From a virus, in the IMG/VR virus record IMGVR_UViG_3300042090_000261, positions 1 to 28,073 of that record: a stretch of 28,073 nt of DNA. One strand, 5' to 3'. Positions 13,901 through 22,126 of this stretch are shown piece by piece; position 1 is the stretch's first letter; every line of letters starts with the position of its first letter. A program made the position numbers and the translations under genes. The notes beneath the pieces are model-generated. The model had not been told where the DNA came from and made no database searches. It saw only the letters and a list, made by a program, of their open reading frames with translations.

Positions 13901-15940
13901 ATGCCTACGTTCGACCTCTCCGCGGTAGATCCGCAAGCGCAACTCGATGATCTGAATCGCGCTGATTACCAAGAATCACTCTACGAATTCTATAAAGCCG
14001 CTTGGCCATTGATTGACACCTCTCCGTGGATGGACGGATGGGCCATCGATGCGATTGCCGAACACTTGCAGGCGGTATGTGATGGAGAGATCAATCGATT
14101 GTGCATAAATGTGTCGCCGCGCACTGGAAAATCTAATTTGATCTCAGTCGCGTTTGATGCATGGGTATGGGCACAGCCGCACGCAGGACCCATCAGCGGA
14201 CCGGCAGTAAAATTCCTTCACGCCTCTTACGCGAACCAGCTTTCACTGCGCGACAACGTGAAGTGTCGTCGCCTCATTGAATCCTCGTGGTATCAGAAAC
14301 TGTGGGGCCATCGTTTTCAACTCACGACCGATCAGAACACGAAGTCGCGGTTTGCAAACGATCAAGGAGGCGAGCGGTTGATTACGTCGATTGAGGGCAC
14401 GAATACCGGTGAGGGAGCTATGTGTTTTGTGGCTGGCACGCTGGTCAACACGCCGCACGGAAATATACCGATTGAAAAATTGCTCGTGGGAAACACTGTG
14501 TATTCGAGCGGTGAAGGATTTGAAGCGATACGAGAATCACGAATCGTCGCAGTCATGGCACGTAAGCCATATCATGGACTCGTGACGATTAGCTGCGGTG
14601 GCAGCCATTCACTAACATGCACTGTTGACCATCGAATCTATACTGTCCGCGACGGGTATCAACGGGCCGATTCATTGAAAACTGGGACACGAGTACTGTG
14701 TTACTCGCATCTTGGGTTTACCTACGAAACAGAAGTAGAGTCGGTCAATTCCGTAACGGCAGATTATCGTCAACTCGTATACGACATTCAGGTAGAGCGC
14801 GACCACAACTTTTTCGCCGAAGGTGTGCTCGTCTCAAACTGCATAATAATCGACGACCCCAACGCGGTCGATGACGTAGACTCCGAAGCCACCATCCAGG
14901 CCGCCATTGACTGGTGGGACGGCGTGATGCCCACTCGCTTGAACAACCAAGAGACCGGCGCCTACATCGTCATTCAACAGCGTACATTCGAGAATGATTT
15001 GACCGGCCACATCATGGAACACGAGCGCGATGATTGGTGCTGGCTAATGATCCCGATGCGCTACGAGCCTGAGCGATCGTTCATGACGCCGATCGGCTGG
15101 AAAGATCCCCGCACCGTTGAAGGCGAACTCATGTGGCCCGAGCGGTTCAGCGAAAAGGCCGTCGCTCGCTTAGAGAAACGCCTCGGCAAATTCCGCGCCG
15201 CTGGCCAGCTCCAGCAGCGACCAGAACCCGCAGGCGGCGGCATCATCGAGCGCGCCTGGTGGCAACTCTGGGAATCCGAAACCTTCCCGCCGATGGATTT
15301 CGTACTCGCGACGTTGGACACGGCCTACACCGAGGATCAATTGAACGACCCTTCCGGCATGATCGTCTGGGGCGTCTTCTCCGAAACCACGAGCCAAGCG
15401 AATCATCTCTTAGACGCCTCGGGAAATCGCGTGTACCTAGATCGCACGATTTCCGAATCCCCGCCACGCGCGATGATGATGTACGCGTGGGACGATCACT
15501 TGAAACTGCATGACCTCGTGAAGCGCGTCGCGAAAACGTGCTTACAGTACAAGGTGGACTTGCTGCTGATCGAGAACAAGGCCTCGGGTATTTCGGTGAG
15601 TCAGGAAATCCGCCGGCTGATCAGTGCGGAGCGCTTCGGCGTGCAACTGTTTGATCCGAAATCGCAGGACAAGGTAGCGCGCCTGATATCGATTCAGCAC
15701 CTATTCCAAGAGGGCCTGATCTACGCGCCGTCCGAAAAGTACCCCTGGGTGGACAAGGTCATCACGCAAGTCGGCATGTTCCCGAAAGCGAAGCACGACG
15801 AGTACGTAGACTTGACCTCGATGGGCCTGCGGCACCTCCGCAATAACGGCCTAATCGCCCGCGCGCAAGAGCGCCTGGCAGAACTGGAGGGGTTGAAGGT
15901 GTTTCGGGGCAATCAGGATCAGCCGCTGTATCCGGTGTGA
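13901..15940 (+). CDS. terL: Terminase large subunit (TerL), interrupted by a mini-intein
   Basis: A 679-residue precursor from ATG 13901; removal of the intein (residues 175-313) leaves 540 residues, a normal TerL size. ATPase: Walker A variant VSPRTGKS (residues about 71-78), and Walker B CIIIDDP directly after the intein (from 314). Nuclease: ATLDTAYTED with D473, LLLIENKASG with E558, and AKHDEYVDL near 631-639, the RNase H-like metal residues of TerL. TerL pumps DNA into the prohead and cuts the concatemer. A TTG at 13865 is an alternative start but lacks support. The RBS is weak. The gene follows the TnpB-like gene and ends 2 bp before a strong promoter. Confidence 0.92.
   Translation: MPTFDLSAVDPQAQLDDLNRADYQESLYEFYKAAWPLIDTSPWMDGWAIDAIAEHLQAVCDGEINRLCINVSPRTGKSNLISVAFDAWVWAQPHAGPISGPAVKFLHASYANQLSLRDNVKCRRLIESSWYQKLWGHRFQLTTDQNTKSRFANDQGGERLITSIEGTNTGEGAMCFVAGTLVNTPHGNIPIEKLLVGNTVYSSGEGFEAIRESRIVAVMARKPYHGLVTISCGGSHSLTCTVDHRIYTVRDGYQRADSLKTGTRVLCYSHLGFTYETEVESVNSVTADYRQLVYDIQVERDHNFFAEGVLVSNCIIIDDPNAVDDVDSEATIQAAIDWWDGVMPTRLNNQETGAYIVIQQRTFENDLTGHIMEHERDDWCWLMIPMRYEPERSFMTPIGWKDPRTVEGELMWPERFSEKAVARLEKRLGKFRAAGQLQQRPEPAGGGIIERAWWQLWESETFPPMDFVLATLDTAYTEDQLNDPSGMIVWGVFSETTSQANHLLDASGNRVYLDRTISESPPRAMMMYAWDDHLKLHDLVKRVAKTCLQYKVDLLLIENKASGISVSQEIRRLISAERFGVQLFDPKSQDKVARLISIQHLFQEGLIYAPSEKYPWVDKVITQVGMFPKAKHDEYVDLTSMGLRHLRNNGLIARAQERLAELEGLKVFRGNQDQPLYPV
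14423..14839 (+). other. Mini-intein (139 aa, no homing endonuclease) in TerL
   Basis: The intein starts at C175 (codon 14423-14425) with the block A pattern CFVAGTLVNTPHGNIPIEKL. Block B is LTCTVDHR (T-x-x-H). Blocks F and G are YDIQVERDHNFFAEGVLVSN, ending at Asn (14837-14839) followed by Cys+1 (14840-14842). All core splicing residues are present; the penultimate residue is Ser rather than the usual His. At 139 residues there is no room for a homing endonuclease. Insertion lies just before Walker B, a conserved and essential point. Confidence 0.9.
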
Positions 15941-15941
15941 C

Positions 15942-15970
15942 TTGACAGCCGCGACCAATGGTCGTATAAC
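15942..15970 (+). promoter_or_regulatory. Near-consensus sigma70 promoter for the RNA/Ro locus
   Basis: TTGACA (15942-15947) and TATAAC (15965-15970) are separated by exactly 17 bp. Transcription would start near 15977, three bases before the first tRNA-like unit. It is among the two best promoters in the window, as expected for an abundant small RNA. Confidence 0.8.
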
Positions 15971-15979
15971 GTCATCCCA

Positions 15980-16047
15980 AGCGGTGGTGCAGATTTCAGT
16001 TACTCCATTCTAAGGCGTGGGTCGCAGGTTCAAATCCTGTCACCGTG
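15980..16047 (+). ncRNA. tRNA-like RNA unit 1 (Y-RNA-like candidate)
   Basis: AGCGGTG (15980-15986) pairs through CGGTG with CACCG (16041-16045), like an acceptor stem. An anticodon-like arm has loop ATTCTAA, with U33 and a UCU triplet, on the stem ACTCC/GGCGT with one mismatch. A 5-nt variable region and a full T-arm, GCAGG-TTCAAAT-CCTGT (16024-16040), follow. The D-arm is reduced to about 15 nt and no CCA is encoded, so this is a tRNA mimic rather than a clear tRNA. Bacterial Y RNAs that bind Ro proteins carry tRNA-like modules, and the Ro gene follows. Confidence 0.6.
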
Positions 16048-16051
16048 TAAC

Positions 16052-16277
16052 AGCGGTGTAGCTCAGTCTGGTAGAGCAACGAAATACTGAAGTCGAATAT
16101 TCCCCGCGTAGATTTGCGTGGCGCACAGTTCGGTTACTTCTGACCAAAACTCAGACGATGCGAGTTCGACTCTCGCTGAAAAGGTGTGGTACCTAGTTCG
16201 TTACCGGATTGGCTTGTTCCCGCATTGAGGTTTGATTTGGGTGCTGAAGATTACGGTTACTTCTGCGTTTAGAAACC
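16052..16277 (+). ncRNA. Further tRNA-like elements before the Ro gene
   Basis: AGCGGTG recurs at 16052-16058, exactly 72 nt after unit 1, followed by TA and a perfect D-arm, GCTC-AGTCTGGTA-GAGC (16061-16077). A hairpin near 16104-16121 follows. An anticodon-like arm TCTGA-CCAAAAC-TCAGA (16139-16155) and a perfect T-arm GCGAG-TTCGACT-CTCGC (16160-16176) come next. A third element near 16229-16277 has GGTTT/AAACC and GAAG/CTTC stems. The 12-mer CGGTTACTTCTG occurs at 16131 and 16254, with a related CAGTTACTCC at 15997. These could form one long RNA or several small ones. Nothing else is seen between 16278 and 16326. Confidence 0.5.
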
Positions 16278-16337
16278 ATACCGTATTCGCTTGTTGCCCC
16301 ACTGATTGTTGTTGCCCTTAACTCATGAGGTGCTGTG

Positions 16338-17651
16338 ATGAAAACGAACTTGAAGCGCGCTCCCGGCCCGGTCACGCACGAAGGTGCTCCGGCCATTCCA
16401 TCCAATCCCTACACCGAACTGCGGCGCGCGGTACTCGCGTGCCTCTTGTGGGAGAACCAGTTCTACGAATCCGGCGAAGATATCGCCAAGCGCATCGGTG
16501 CGCTGGTCAAGCAAGTGCCGCAAGAGAAGGTCGCGCAACTCGCCATTGATGCGCGCACGAAATTCAAACTGCGTCACGCGCCGCTGTTGCTGGTGCGTGA
16601 GATGGCGCGCGGCAAAGGCAACATTATCGGTCGCACGCTCTCGGAAGTGATCCAGCGCGCGGACGAGTTGTCAGAGTTCGTCGCGATTTACTGGAAAGAC
16701 AAGCGTCAGCCGCTATCCAAGCAAGTCAAGGTCGGACTTGCGCACGCCTTCCAGAAGTTCAACGCCTACGCATTAGGCAAGTACAAAGGAGATGACAAGG
16801 CCGTCAAACTGCGTGATGTCCTATTCCTGTGCCACGCGAAACCGAAGGACGAAGCCCAAGCCGCTACTTGGAAAAAGCTCATTGACGGTACCCTTGAAGC
16901 GCCTGATACGTGGGAAGTGGCATTGTCGGCAGGCGCGGACAAGAAAGAAACGTTTGAGCGATTGATCCGCGAGAACAAGTTGGGCTACTTGGCACTCCTT
17001 CGCAACCTTCGCAAGATGCTGGAAGTCGGCTGCGATGAGACAATGATCCGCGCGGCGATCTCCGCAGGCGCGCACGGATCAAAGGCGTTACCGTTTCGCT
17101 TCATTGCGGCGGCCCGTGCGGCTCCGCGTTTTGAGCCGCAGTTGGACGCGGCCATGCAGATTGCGGTCGCGGAAATGCCGAAACTCACTGGGACGACTGC
17201 GGTGCTGGTGGACGTATCGGGTTCCATGGATGCGGCGCTGTCGGCCAAGTCGGACTTGAAGCGTATGGACGCCGCGTGCGGCCTTGCGATCATGGCACGC
17301 GAATTGTGCGAGGACTGCCGCGTGTTCGCGTTTTCTAACGCCATCGCAGAAATACCGGCGCGGCGCGGTATGGGATTGGCCGATGCGATCATCAAATCAA
17401 TGCCGCATCAGGGAACGAATTTAGGCGCGGCTGTGGCGTGGATCAACGGCAACGTCAAATATGATCGGCTGATTGTCGTCACCGACGAACAGAGTCATGA
17501 TGCGGTGGGCGCTCCGAAGGGACGCGGAATAATGGTCAATGTCGCGTCCGCCAAAAACGGCGTAGGCTATGGCCCATGGACCCGTTTGGACGGGTTCTCG
17601 GAGGCCATCTTGACGTACATTCAGGAGTCAGATGTTGCCGTCGAAGGCTGA
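16338..17651 (+). CDS. rsr: Ro60 homologue (TROVE and VWA domains)
   Basis: A 437-residue protein from ATG 16338 (GAGG 7 nt upstream; a GTG just before is also in frame). Residues about 1-275 are an all-helical repeat domain with LACLLWENQFYESGEDIAKRI and LRHAPLLLVREMARG, typical of TROVE domains (Telomerase, Ro, Vault). Residues about 285-437 are a VWA domain with a canonical MIDAS, VDVSGSMD (D292), plus VVTDEQSHD. Ro60/Rsr rings bind Y RNAs on the outside and misfolded RNA ends in the centre, and can direct RNA to PNPase. Upstream lie tRNA-like RNA elements and a strong promoter, so the gene and its RNA partner appear as one unit. A small HTH gene overlaps its 3' end by 20 bases. Confidence 0.88.
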   Translation: MKTNLKRAPGPVTHEGAPAIPSNPYTELRRAVLACLLWENQFYESGEDIAKRIGALVKQVPQEKVAQLAIDARTKFKLRHAPLLLVREMARGKGNIIGRTLSEVIQRADELSEFVAIYWKDKRQPLSKQVKVGLAHAFQKFNAYALGKYKGDDKAVKLRDVLFLCHAKPKDEAQAATWKKLIDGTLEAPDTWEVALSAGADKKETFERLIRENKLGYLALLRNLRKMLEVGCDETMIRAAISAGAHGSKALPFRFIAAARAAPRFEPQLDAAMQIAVAEMPKLTGTTAVLVDVSGSMDAALSAKSDLKRMDAACGLAIMARELCEDCRVFAFSNAIAEIPARRGMGLADAIIKSMPHQGTNLGAAVAWINGNVKYDRLIVVTDEQSHDAVGAPKGRGIMVNVASAKNGVGYGPWTRLDGFSEAILTYIQESDVAVEG

Positions 17652-17790
17652 TTTCAAATCTTGGTTGAGACGCAATAGGTACGGGCCGGCTGATGCGGCC
17701 CGTCACCTCAAGGTCAACGTCCGCACCGTCCAGCGCTGGCTCAAAGGGGATCGCCGAATCCCGAACTGGCTGGAGTTACTAATCCGCTAA
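17632..17790 (+). CDS. Small helix-turn-helix protein
   Basis: A 52-residue protein from ATG 17632, with AGGAG (17622-17626) 5 nt upstream. It has a helix-turn-helix with GPADAARHLKVNVRTVQRWL, then KGDRRIPNWLELL, resembling the Cro/C1 or phage excisionase-like fold. It overlaps the Ro60 gene by 20 bases and so is made from the same message. It may regulate the Ro/RNA promoter or be a general phage regulator. Confidence 0.65.
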   Translation: MLPSKADFKSWLRRNRYGPADAARHLKVNVRTVQRWLKGDRRIPNWLELLIR

Positions 17791-17832
17791 ATTTGGTATG
17801 CGGCCCCGCTGTCGGTTACGATACCGCCAGCC

Positions 17833-18093
17833 ATGGACAGCCGCCCGCTCAATGGGTCTTCAATCATCCACGCCAATGAGGCGCACGTCCGCTGTCAATG
17901 TACGGTGGACTTGATCTCGCGCCGTCAGCGTCCGTACCTGTTCCGCGTCAAGGTCTGGGGCGAGCCGCCGCACGAATTCACTCGGATTTACGAGATTACG
18001 GCGATCTCTGAGGAACGCGCGGCGGATCGGGGGCTTAGGATGTTTGAGGCGGAGATGTCGCGGCCGCTCGCTGTCGTGGCGACGTTACAGTAA
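17833..18093 (+). CDS. Small hypothetical protein upstream of the portal
   Basis: An 86-residue protein with beta-rich composition (CQCTVDLISRRQRPYLFRVKVW...FTRIYEITAISEERAADRGLRMFEAEM). I do not recognise a family; small proteins of this kind often sit before the portal gene. No good RBS is seen before ATG 17833. The portal start overlaps its stop by one base (TAATG), supporting translation. Confidence 0.55.
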   Translation: MDSRPLNGSSIIHANEAHVRCQCTVDLISRRQRPYLFRVKVWGEPPHEFTRIYEITAISEERAADRGLRMFEAEMSRPLAVVATLQ

Positions 18094-20477
18094 TGGCGAT
18101 CTCCCCCGGCCTCGGCAACGCCAACCTCCGCCTAATCGAACCGGACGCGGCGACCGACGACGACCCCGCCCGCGTCATCGTAGAACTCGCCGATGACACC
18201 CCCGGCGATATCCCCGAGGTAGACGACAAGAACAACGTACTCAAGATCACCCACGGCGATGGCTCCGTCACTGTAAGCCTGAACGGCTCCCCGCTGTCCC
18301 GCGCTGCGGCGAACGACGGCCCCAAGGAGTGGTTCAGCAATCTGGTTGATGAGATTGATGAATCGGAACTGAACCGCATCGCCGAAGACCTCTTGCGAGC
18401 CGTCGAGGACGACCTTCGCAGCCGCAAGGACTGGGTCGAGGACCGCGCGACCGGCATCAAGCTCCTGGGCCTCAAGATCGAACTGCCGAACGTGCAAGGC
18501 TCAACCGAGGGCGCGCCAGTTGAAGGCATGTCGAAGGTCCGCCATCCGCTCTTGCTTGAAGCCGTGCTCAGGTTCCAAGCGAACGCGCGCAGTGAACTGC
18601 TGCCGACCGATGGCCCGGTCAAGATCCGAAATGACGACAACAATGCGGACCTGAAAGAGGACGAACTCGCGAACGCCTACGAACGCGACATGAACCACTA
18701 TCTCACCGTCACGGCGAGTGAGTATTACCCAGACACGGACCGCATGCTGCTGATGCTCGGGTTCGGCGGCACGACGTTCAAGAAGGTGTATTTCTGTCCG
18801 CTCCGTAGCCGTCCTGTATCCGAGTCCGTTGACGCCGAAGACATCATCGTGAATGAATCGGCCATCAACCTGCGGAACGCGCGGCGCATCACGCATCGCA
18901 CGTACCTGCGGCCATCGACGGTGAAGCGCCTGCAGATCCTGGGCGTCTACAAGGACGTGCCGCTGTCCGACCCGATCCCGCGCCAGCCGGACGAACTCGA
19001 GCGCGAGAAGAAGGAACAGCAGGGCCTCTCGGTGAATAACTTCCGGCCCGATGAGCGGGACCGCGAAATCTACGAAATCGCGTGCGAACTGGATATTCGC
19101 GGCCTTGAGCATAAACGCAAAGGCGAAGTGACGGGGCTCGAGATTCCCTACGTCGTGACGATAGACGTGTCCTCCCGCAAGATCCTGGCGCTGACCCGGA
19201 ACTACGACGAGGACGATCAGGAACTGCCGACCGCGCGCCAGCGCTACGTCAAGTACACGTTCGTGCCGGGATTGGGATTCTTAGACATCGGCTTGCTGCA
19301 TATCTTGGGCAACACGACGAATGCCGTGACCGCGGCATGGCGCGAAATGCTGGATAACGGCATGTACGCGAACTTCCCCGGCTTCGTGGTGCAAAAATCC
19401 GGCACTCGCCAGAACACGAACATATTCAGGATTCCCCCCGGCGGTGGTCAGCCGATCGACACGGGCGGCATGCCGATTCGGGATGCCGTGATGCCGCTGC
19501 CGTATGAGTCCGCGCACATGGCCCCGATGATGGCACTCGTGCAAGACATGGTGCAGACCGGCCAACGAGTGGGCGGCACGGCAGAGCTCCAGGTCGGTGA
19601 GGGCCGCGCCGAGGCACCCGTCGGGACGACGCTCGCGCTGATTGACCAAGCGGTCAAGATCATGAACTCGGTCCACAAGCGATTGCACGCATCGCAAGCC
19701 GAGGAATTTCAACTGCTGGTCAAGGTGTTCAAAGAGCACCCGGAATCCTTTTGGCAGCACGGCTGCAAGTCGAAGACGCCGTGGGACTTGGAGCGGTTCA
19801 TGGCCGCAGTGAATAACTGCGAGCTGGTGCCGCAAGCCGATCCCAACACCGCGTCAATGGGTCAGCGCGTCATGAAGATCGCGGGCCTCGCGCAGTTGCA
19901 ATCCCAATACCCGCAGTTGCTTGATCCGGTGGCGATCGCGACGGCGGCCATACGGGCTATCGGCTGGTCGAATCCCGAGCAGTTCCTAGTGCCCCCGTCG
20001 GCCCGCGCGCAGCCGCCCCCGCAGTTGCAGGAACTGCAGGCGAAGATGCAGAACGACAAGGCGGCTGCGGATGCGAAGACGCTGGAAGCGAACGCGAAGG
20101 CCGCAGAGGCACGCGCGAAAGGTGCCGAGCTGCAGGCGAAGATCGACTCTGGATTCTTCGCTCCGAAGCACGAAGGCGTCGCCGCTGCGCCGCCGCCCGA
20201 CGAGGATACGCCCGTCGATATGGCGCTTGCGCATGCGAAGATCATGGATTCTGAGACGCGCGCCCGCGAGGTTGCGCTGAAAGAACGCATGGCGCACGTC
20301 GAAGATCAGAACCGTGACGAGGATCGCGAGGCGAAAGAGCGGGATGCGGCGATTAAACTGGCGTCCGATGTGATCCGTAGCCCGACGACCGAAACCGGTA
20401 AACAAGTGGACGTGACCGGCGCTGGTCGCAAGGCGAACAAGATCATCAAGGAAGTGGACAAGGGGATCAAGAAATGA
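18093..20477 (+). CDS. Portal protein
   Basis: A 794-residue protein. The size and the long middle region match portals of podovirus/P22-like type: RHPLLLEAVLRFQANARSELLP, YERDMNHYLTVTASEYYPDTDRMLLMLGFGGTTFKKVYF, and WREMLDNGMYANFPGFVVQK. Twelve portal subunits form the vertex through which the terminase packages DNA. The C-terminal 160 residues are Ala/Lys/Glu-rich coiled-coil (LEANAKAAEARAKGAELQAK), often linked to barrel or crown regions. The N-terminal 60 residues are acidic. The place after the terminase and before scaffold and capsid genes is standard. Confidence 0.9.
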   Translation: MAISPGLGNANLRLIEPDAATDDDPARVIVELADDTPGDIPEVDDKNNVLKITHGDGSVTVSLNGSPLSRAAANDGPKEWFSNLVDEIDESELNRIAEDLLRAVEDDLRSRKDWVEDRATGIKLLGLKIELPNVQGSTEGAPVEGMSKVRHPLLLEAVLRFQANARSELLPTDGPVKIRNDDNNADLKEDELANAYERDMNHYLTVTASEYYPDTDRMLLMLGFGGTTFKKVYFCPLRSRPVSESVDAEDIIVNESAINLRNARRITHRTYLRPSTVKRLQILGVYKDVPLSDPIPRQPDELEREKKEQQGLSVNNFRPDERDREIYEIACELDIRGLEHKRKGEVTGLEIPYVVTIDVSSRKILALTRNYDEDDQELPTARQRYVKYTFVPGLGFLDIGLLHILGNTTNAVTAAWREMLDNGMYANFPGFVVQKSGTRQNTNIFRIPPGGGQPIDTGGMPIRDAVMPLPYESAHMAPMMALVQDMVQTGQRVGGTAELQVGEGRAEAPVGTTLALIDQAVKIMNSVHKRLHASQAEEFQLLVKVFKEHPESFWQHGCKSKTPWDLERFMAAVNNCELVPQADPNTASMGQRVMKIAGLAQLQSQYPQLLDPVAIATAAIRAIGWSNPEQFLVPPSARAQPPPQLQELQAKMQNDKAAADAKTLEANAKAAEARAKGAELQAKIDSGFFAPKHEGVAAAPPPDEDTPVDMALAHAKIMDSETRAREVALKERMAHVEDQNRDEDREAKERDAAIKLASDVIRSPTTETGKQVDVTGAGRKANKIIKEVDKGIKK

Positions 20478-20698
20478 CCATCAAGGACTTGCAAGCCGAA
20501 ATTGACGCGCTCAAAAAGCGGATTGCTGAACTGGAATCTAGGCGGCTTGAGCCCAAGCAGGCATTTGAGACGCATTACCATTACCATTACGGACAAGTCC
20601 CAGTGAATCCGTACCTGCAAGGGATACCGCAATACATTCCGCCGTGGACTTGGCCTGCGATGCCATATCTGGGCGCCACAACGTGCGGGTCGTCCTGA
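20474..20698 (+). CDS. Small coiled-coil protein
   Basis: A 74-residue protein with ATGA overlap to the portal stop. The N-terminal half is a coiled coil (IKDLQAEIDALKKRIAELES), and the second half is rich in His/Tyr/Pro/Trp (ETHYHYHYGQVPVNPYLQ, IPPWTWPAMPY). It may associate with the portal or head. I do not recognise a family. Confidence 0.6.
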   Translation: MTIKDLQAEIDALKKRIAELESRRLEPKQAFETHYHYHYGQVPVNPYLQGIPQYIPPWTWPAMPYLGATTCGSS

Positions 20699-20700
20699 AT

Positions 20701-20730
20701 TTGCACCCCGCCCGCAAGTCACTGTATATT
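20701..20730 (+). promoter_or_regulatory. Possible promoter upstream of the Gly-rich protein gene
   Basis: A good -10 box TATATT (20725-20730) has a weak -35 TTGCAC (20701-20706) at 18 bp spacing, in the 58-base gap before ATG 20757. It is the only gap of this size among nearby head genes. Confidence 0.4.
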
Positions 20731-20756
20731 CGGCCAATCAAACGCACGGAGCGCTA

Positions 20757-21629
20757 ATGAGCACCCTGTCAGAACAAGGTCGATCCCAGGCGAAAGCCAA
20801 GCTGGCCCGCATGACCAGCCGCGAGACCGGCAACGTTGACGCCAGCGATTTCTCCCCCGCTCCCGACATGGCCAACGGCGTGCAAACCGGCATGCGTCCC
20901 CTCTCTCGCCGTGCCTTCAAACGCGGCGGCAAGATCTTAGGCGAAGTCCTAAAAGCCCGTGCCGACCGCAAACCCCGCGCCACGGGCGGCCGCGCTTTCG
21001 CCGATGCGCTCGTGAACCGCGACGTCAAGGCCGCGAACGAGGAACGCGAAGGCACGAAGCATGACGGGGGATTGAAGCACGGCGGTCGCGCGCACCGCGC
21101 CACGGGCGGACGCACCGGCAAGATGGGCGGTGGCCCGATGATGGGCCGACCGATCATGACGACTCCGCGCCCGATGCCCGCAGTACAGCCTGACCCGCGA
21201 GTGGGGCATCGTCCGATGATGAGGGCGGCAGGCGGCAAGGTTCACGGTTCAGACTGCAAGTGTGCGATGTGCAACGGCGGCACCGCGAAGGCCTCCGGCG
21301 GCTCCGTCAGCTACGGCGGCAGTCGCCCGACGGGTGGCCGCATGGCCCGCGCGAGCGGCGGCAAAGCCAAGAAGGGCATGAACGTGAATATTATCATCGC
21401 GCCGAATCCGCCTGCGGGCGCCGCGATGCCTCCCAGGCCGATGGCCCCGCCTCCCGGTGCGCCCGTCGGCCTGCATCAAGCACCGCCGCCGATGCCGCCC
21501 CCTGGCGCACCCGCACCGATGGCTGGCGCTGCGCCGATGATGCGAAAGTCCGGCGGTCGCGCGTATCCGATCAAGGATGGCGCGGGCGGGGGATTGGGAC
21601 GGTTGGAGAAGATCAAGGCGTACGGATGA
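20757..21629 (+). CDS. Gly/Arg/Pro-rich low-complexity virion-associated protein
   Basis: A 290-residue protein with CGGAG about 7 nt before ATG 20757. It repeats a short (K/R)A(T/S)GG(R/K) motif at least six times (RATGGRAF, RATGGRTG, RAAGGKVHG, KASGGSV, RASGGKAK, RKSGGRAY), has a CKCAMC metal-like site near residue 165, a Pro/Met-rich stretch (PRPMAPPPGAPVG), and ends in GGGLGRLEKIKAYG. I recall similar proteins beside portals in many environmental phages. Function is unknown; the basic motifs suggest nucleic acid or partner binding. Confidence 0.6.
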   Translation: MSTLSEQGRSQAKAKLARMTSRETGNVDASDFSPAPDMANGVQTGMRPLSRRAFKRGGKILGEVLKARADRKPRATGGRAFADALVNRDVKAANEEREGTKHDGGLKHGGRAHRATGGRTGKMGGGPMMGRPIMTTPRPMPAVQPDPRVGHRPMMRAAGGKVHGSDCKCAMCNGGTAKASGGSVSYGGSRPTGGRMARASGGKAKKGMNVNIIIAPNPPAGAAMPPRPMAPPPGAPVGLHQAPPPMPPPGAPAPMAGAAPMMRKSGGRAYPIKDGAGGGLGRLEKIKAYG

Positions 21630-22126
21630 TCCTCTCTCGCCGCAAACTGCTAGGCATGCTGGCCCCTGGCGCAGCCGTCGCGCCGTCGCTGCTGCTGCGC
21701 GAGCGCACGATATTCCTCCCGCCGATTGGTGGATGGCCGCATGGGCGCATTGCGTATGCGTCGCTGATTATTCCGCGCGATGACGCGACGATGTACTACA
21801 GCGAAGAGATTGCATCCGGTCGGATGGAGTACGACCCAGAGACCGAAGTAATGTCGCTGATTCAGCCATCGCAGCCCGGCCAGTCGGTCACTGTAGAGAC
21901 GATGCGCACGCCAAACGAGTACGTAGTGGCCGAGGATTTGATATCCGATGAGTTTGGGAACTTCGCACGCGGCGGCGCTGTTCCGATTCGATATTCCACC
22001 GGACTGCGAGCGCAAGAGGATGACGCGCGCGAAAAGGCGCGAATGGATGCGCAATGGGCGCGCCTACGGAAACAGTACCCGTCGCTTCCCGGCGATCACG
22101 GGAGGGAGCCGTGGGACTTCACTTGA
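21626..22126 (+). CDS. Hypothetical protein with Tat-like N-terminal signal
   Basis: A 166-residue protein; ATG 21626 overlaps the previous stop (ATGA). The N-terminus MILSRRKLLGMLAPGAAVAP carries twin arginines and a hydrophobic stretch, like a Tat signal, followed by FLPP. The rest contains IAYASLIIPRDDATMYYSEEIASGR and an acidic/basic C-terminus (DDAREKARMDAQWARLRKQYP). The N-terminal layout resembles the gene at 10001. A virion role is possible from position; I do not recognise a family. Confidence 0.6.
   Translation: MILSRRKLLGMLAPGAAVAPSLLLRERTIFLPPIGGWPHGRIAYASLIIPRDDATMYYSEEIASGRMEYDPETEVMSLIQPSQPGQSVTVETMRTPNEYVVAEDLISDEFGNFARGGAVPIRYSTGLRAQEDDAREKARMDAQWARLRKQYPSLPGDHGREPWDFT

Noticed and set aside
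15980-16047. Functional tRNA-Arg(UCU)
   Set aside because: The anticodon-like loop is good, but the D-arm is reduced, one anticodon pair is mismatched, the acceptor stem is short and no CCA is encoded; tRNA mimic is safer.
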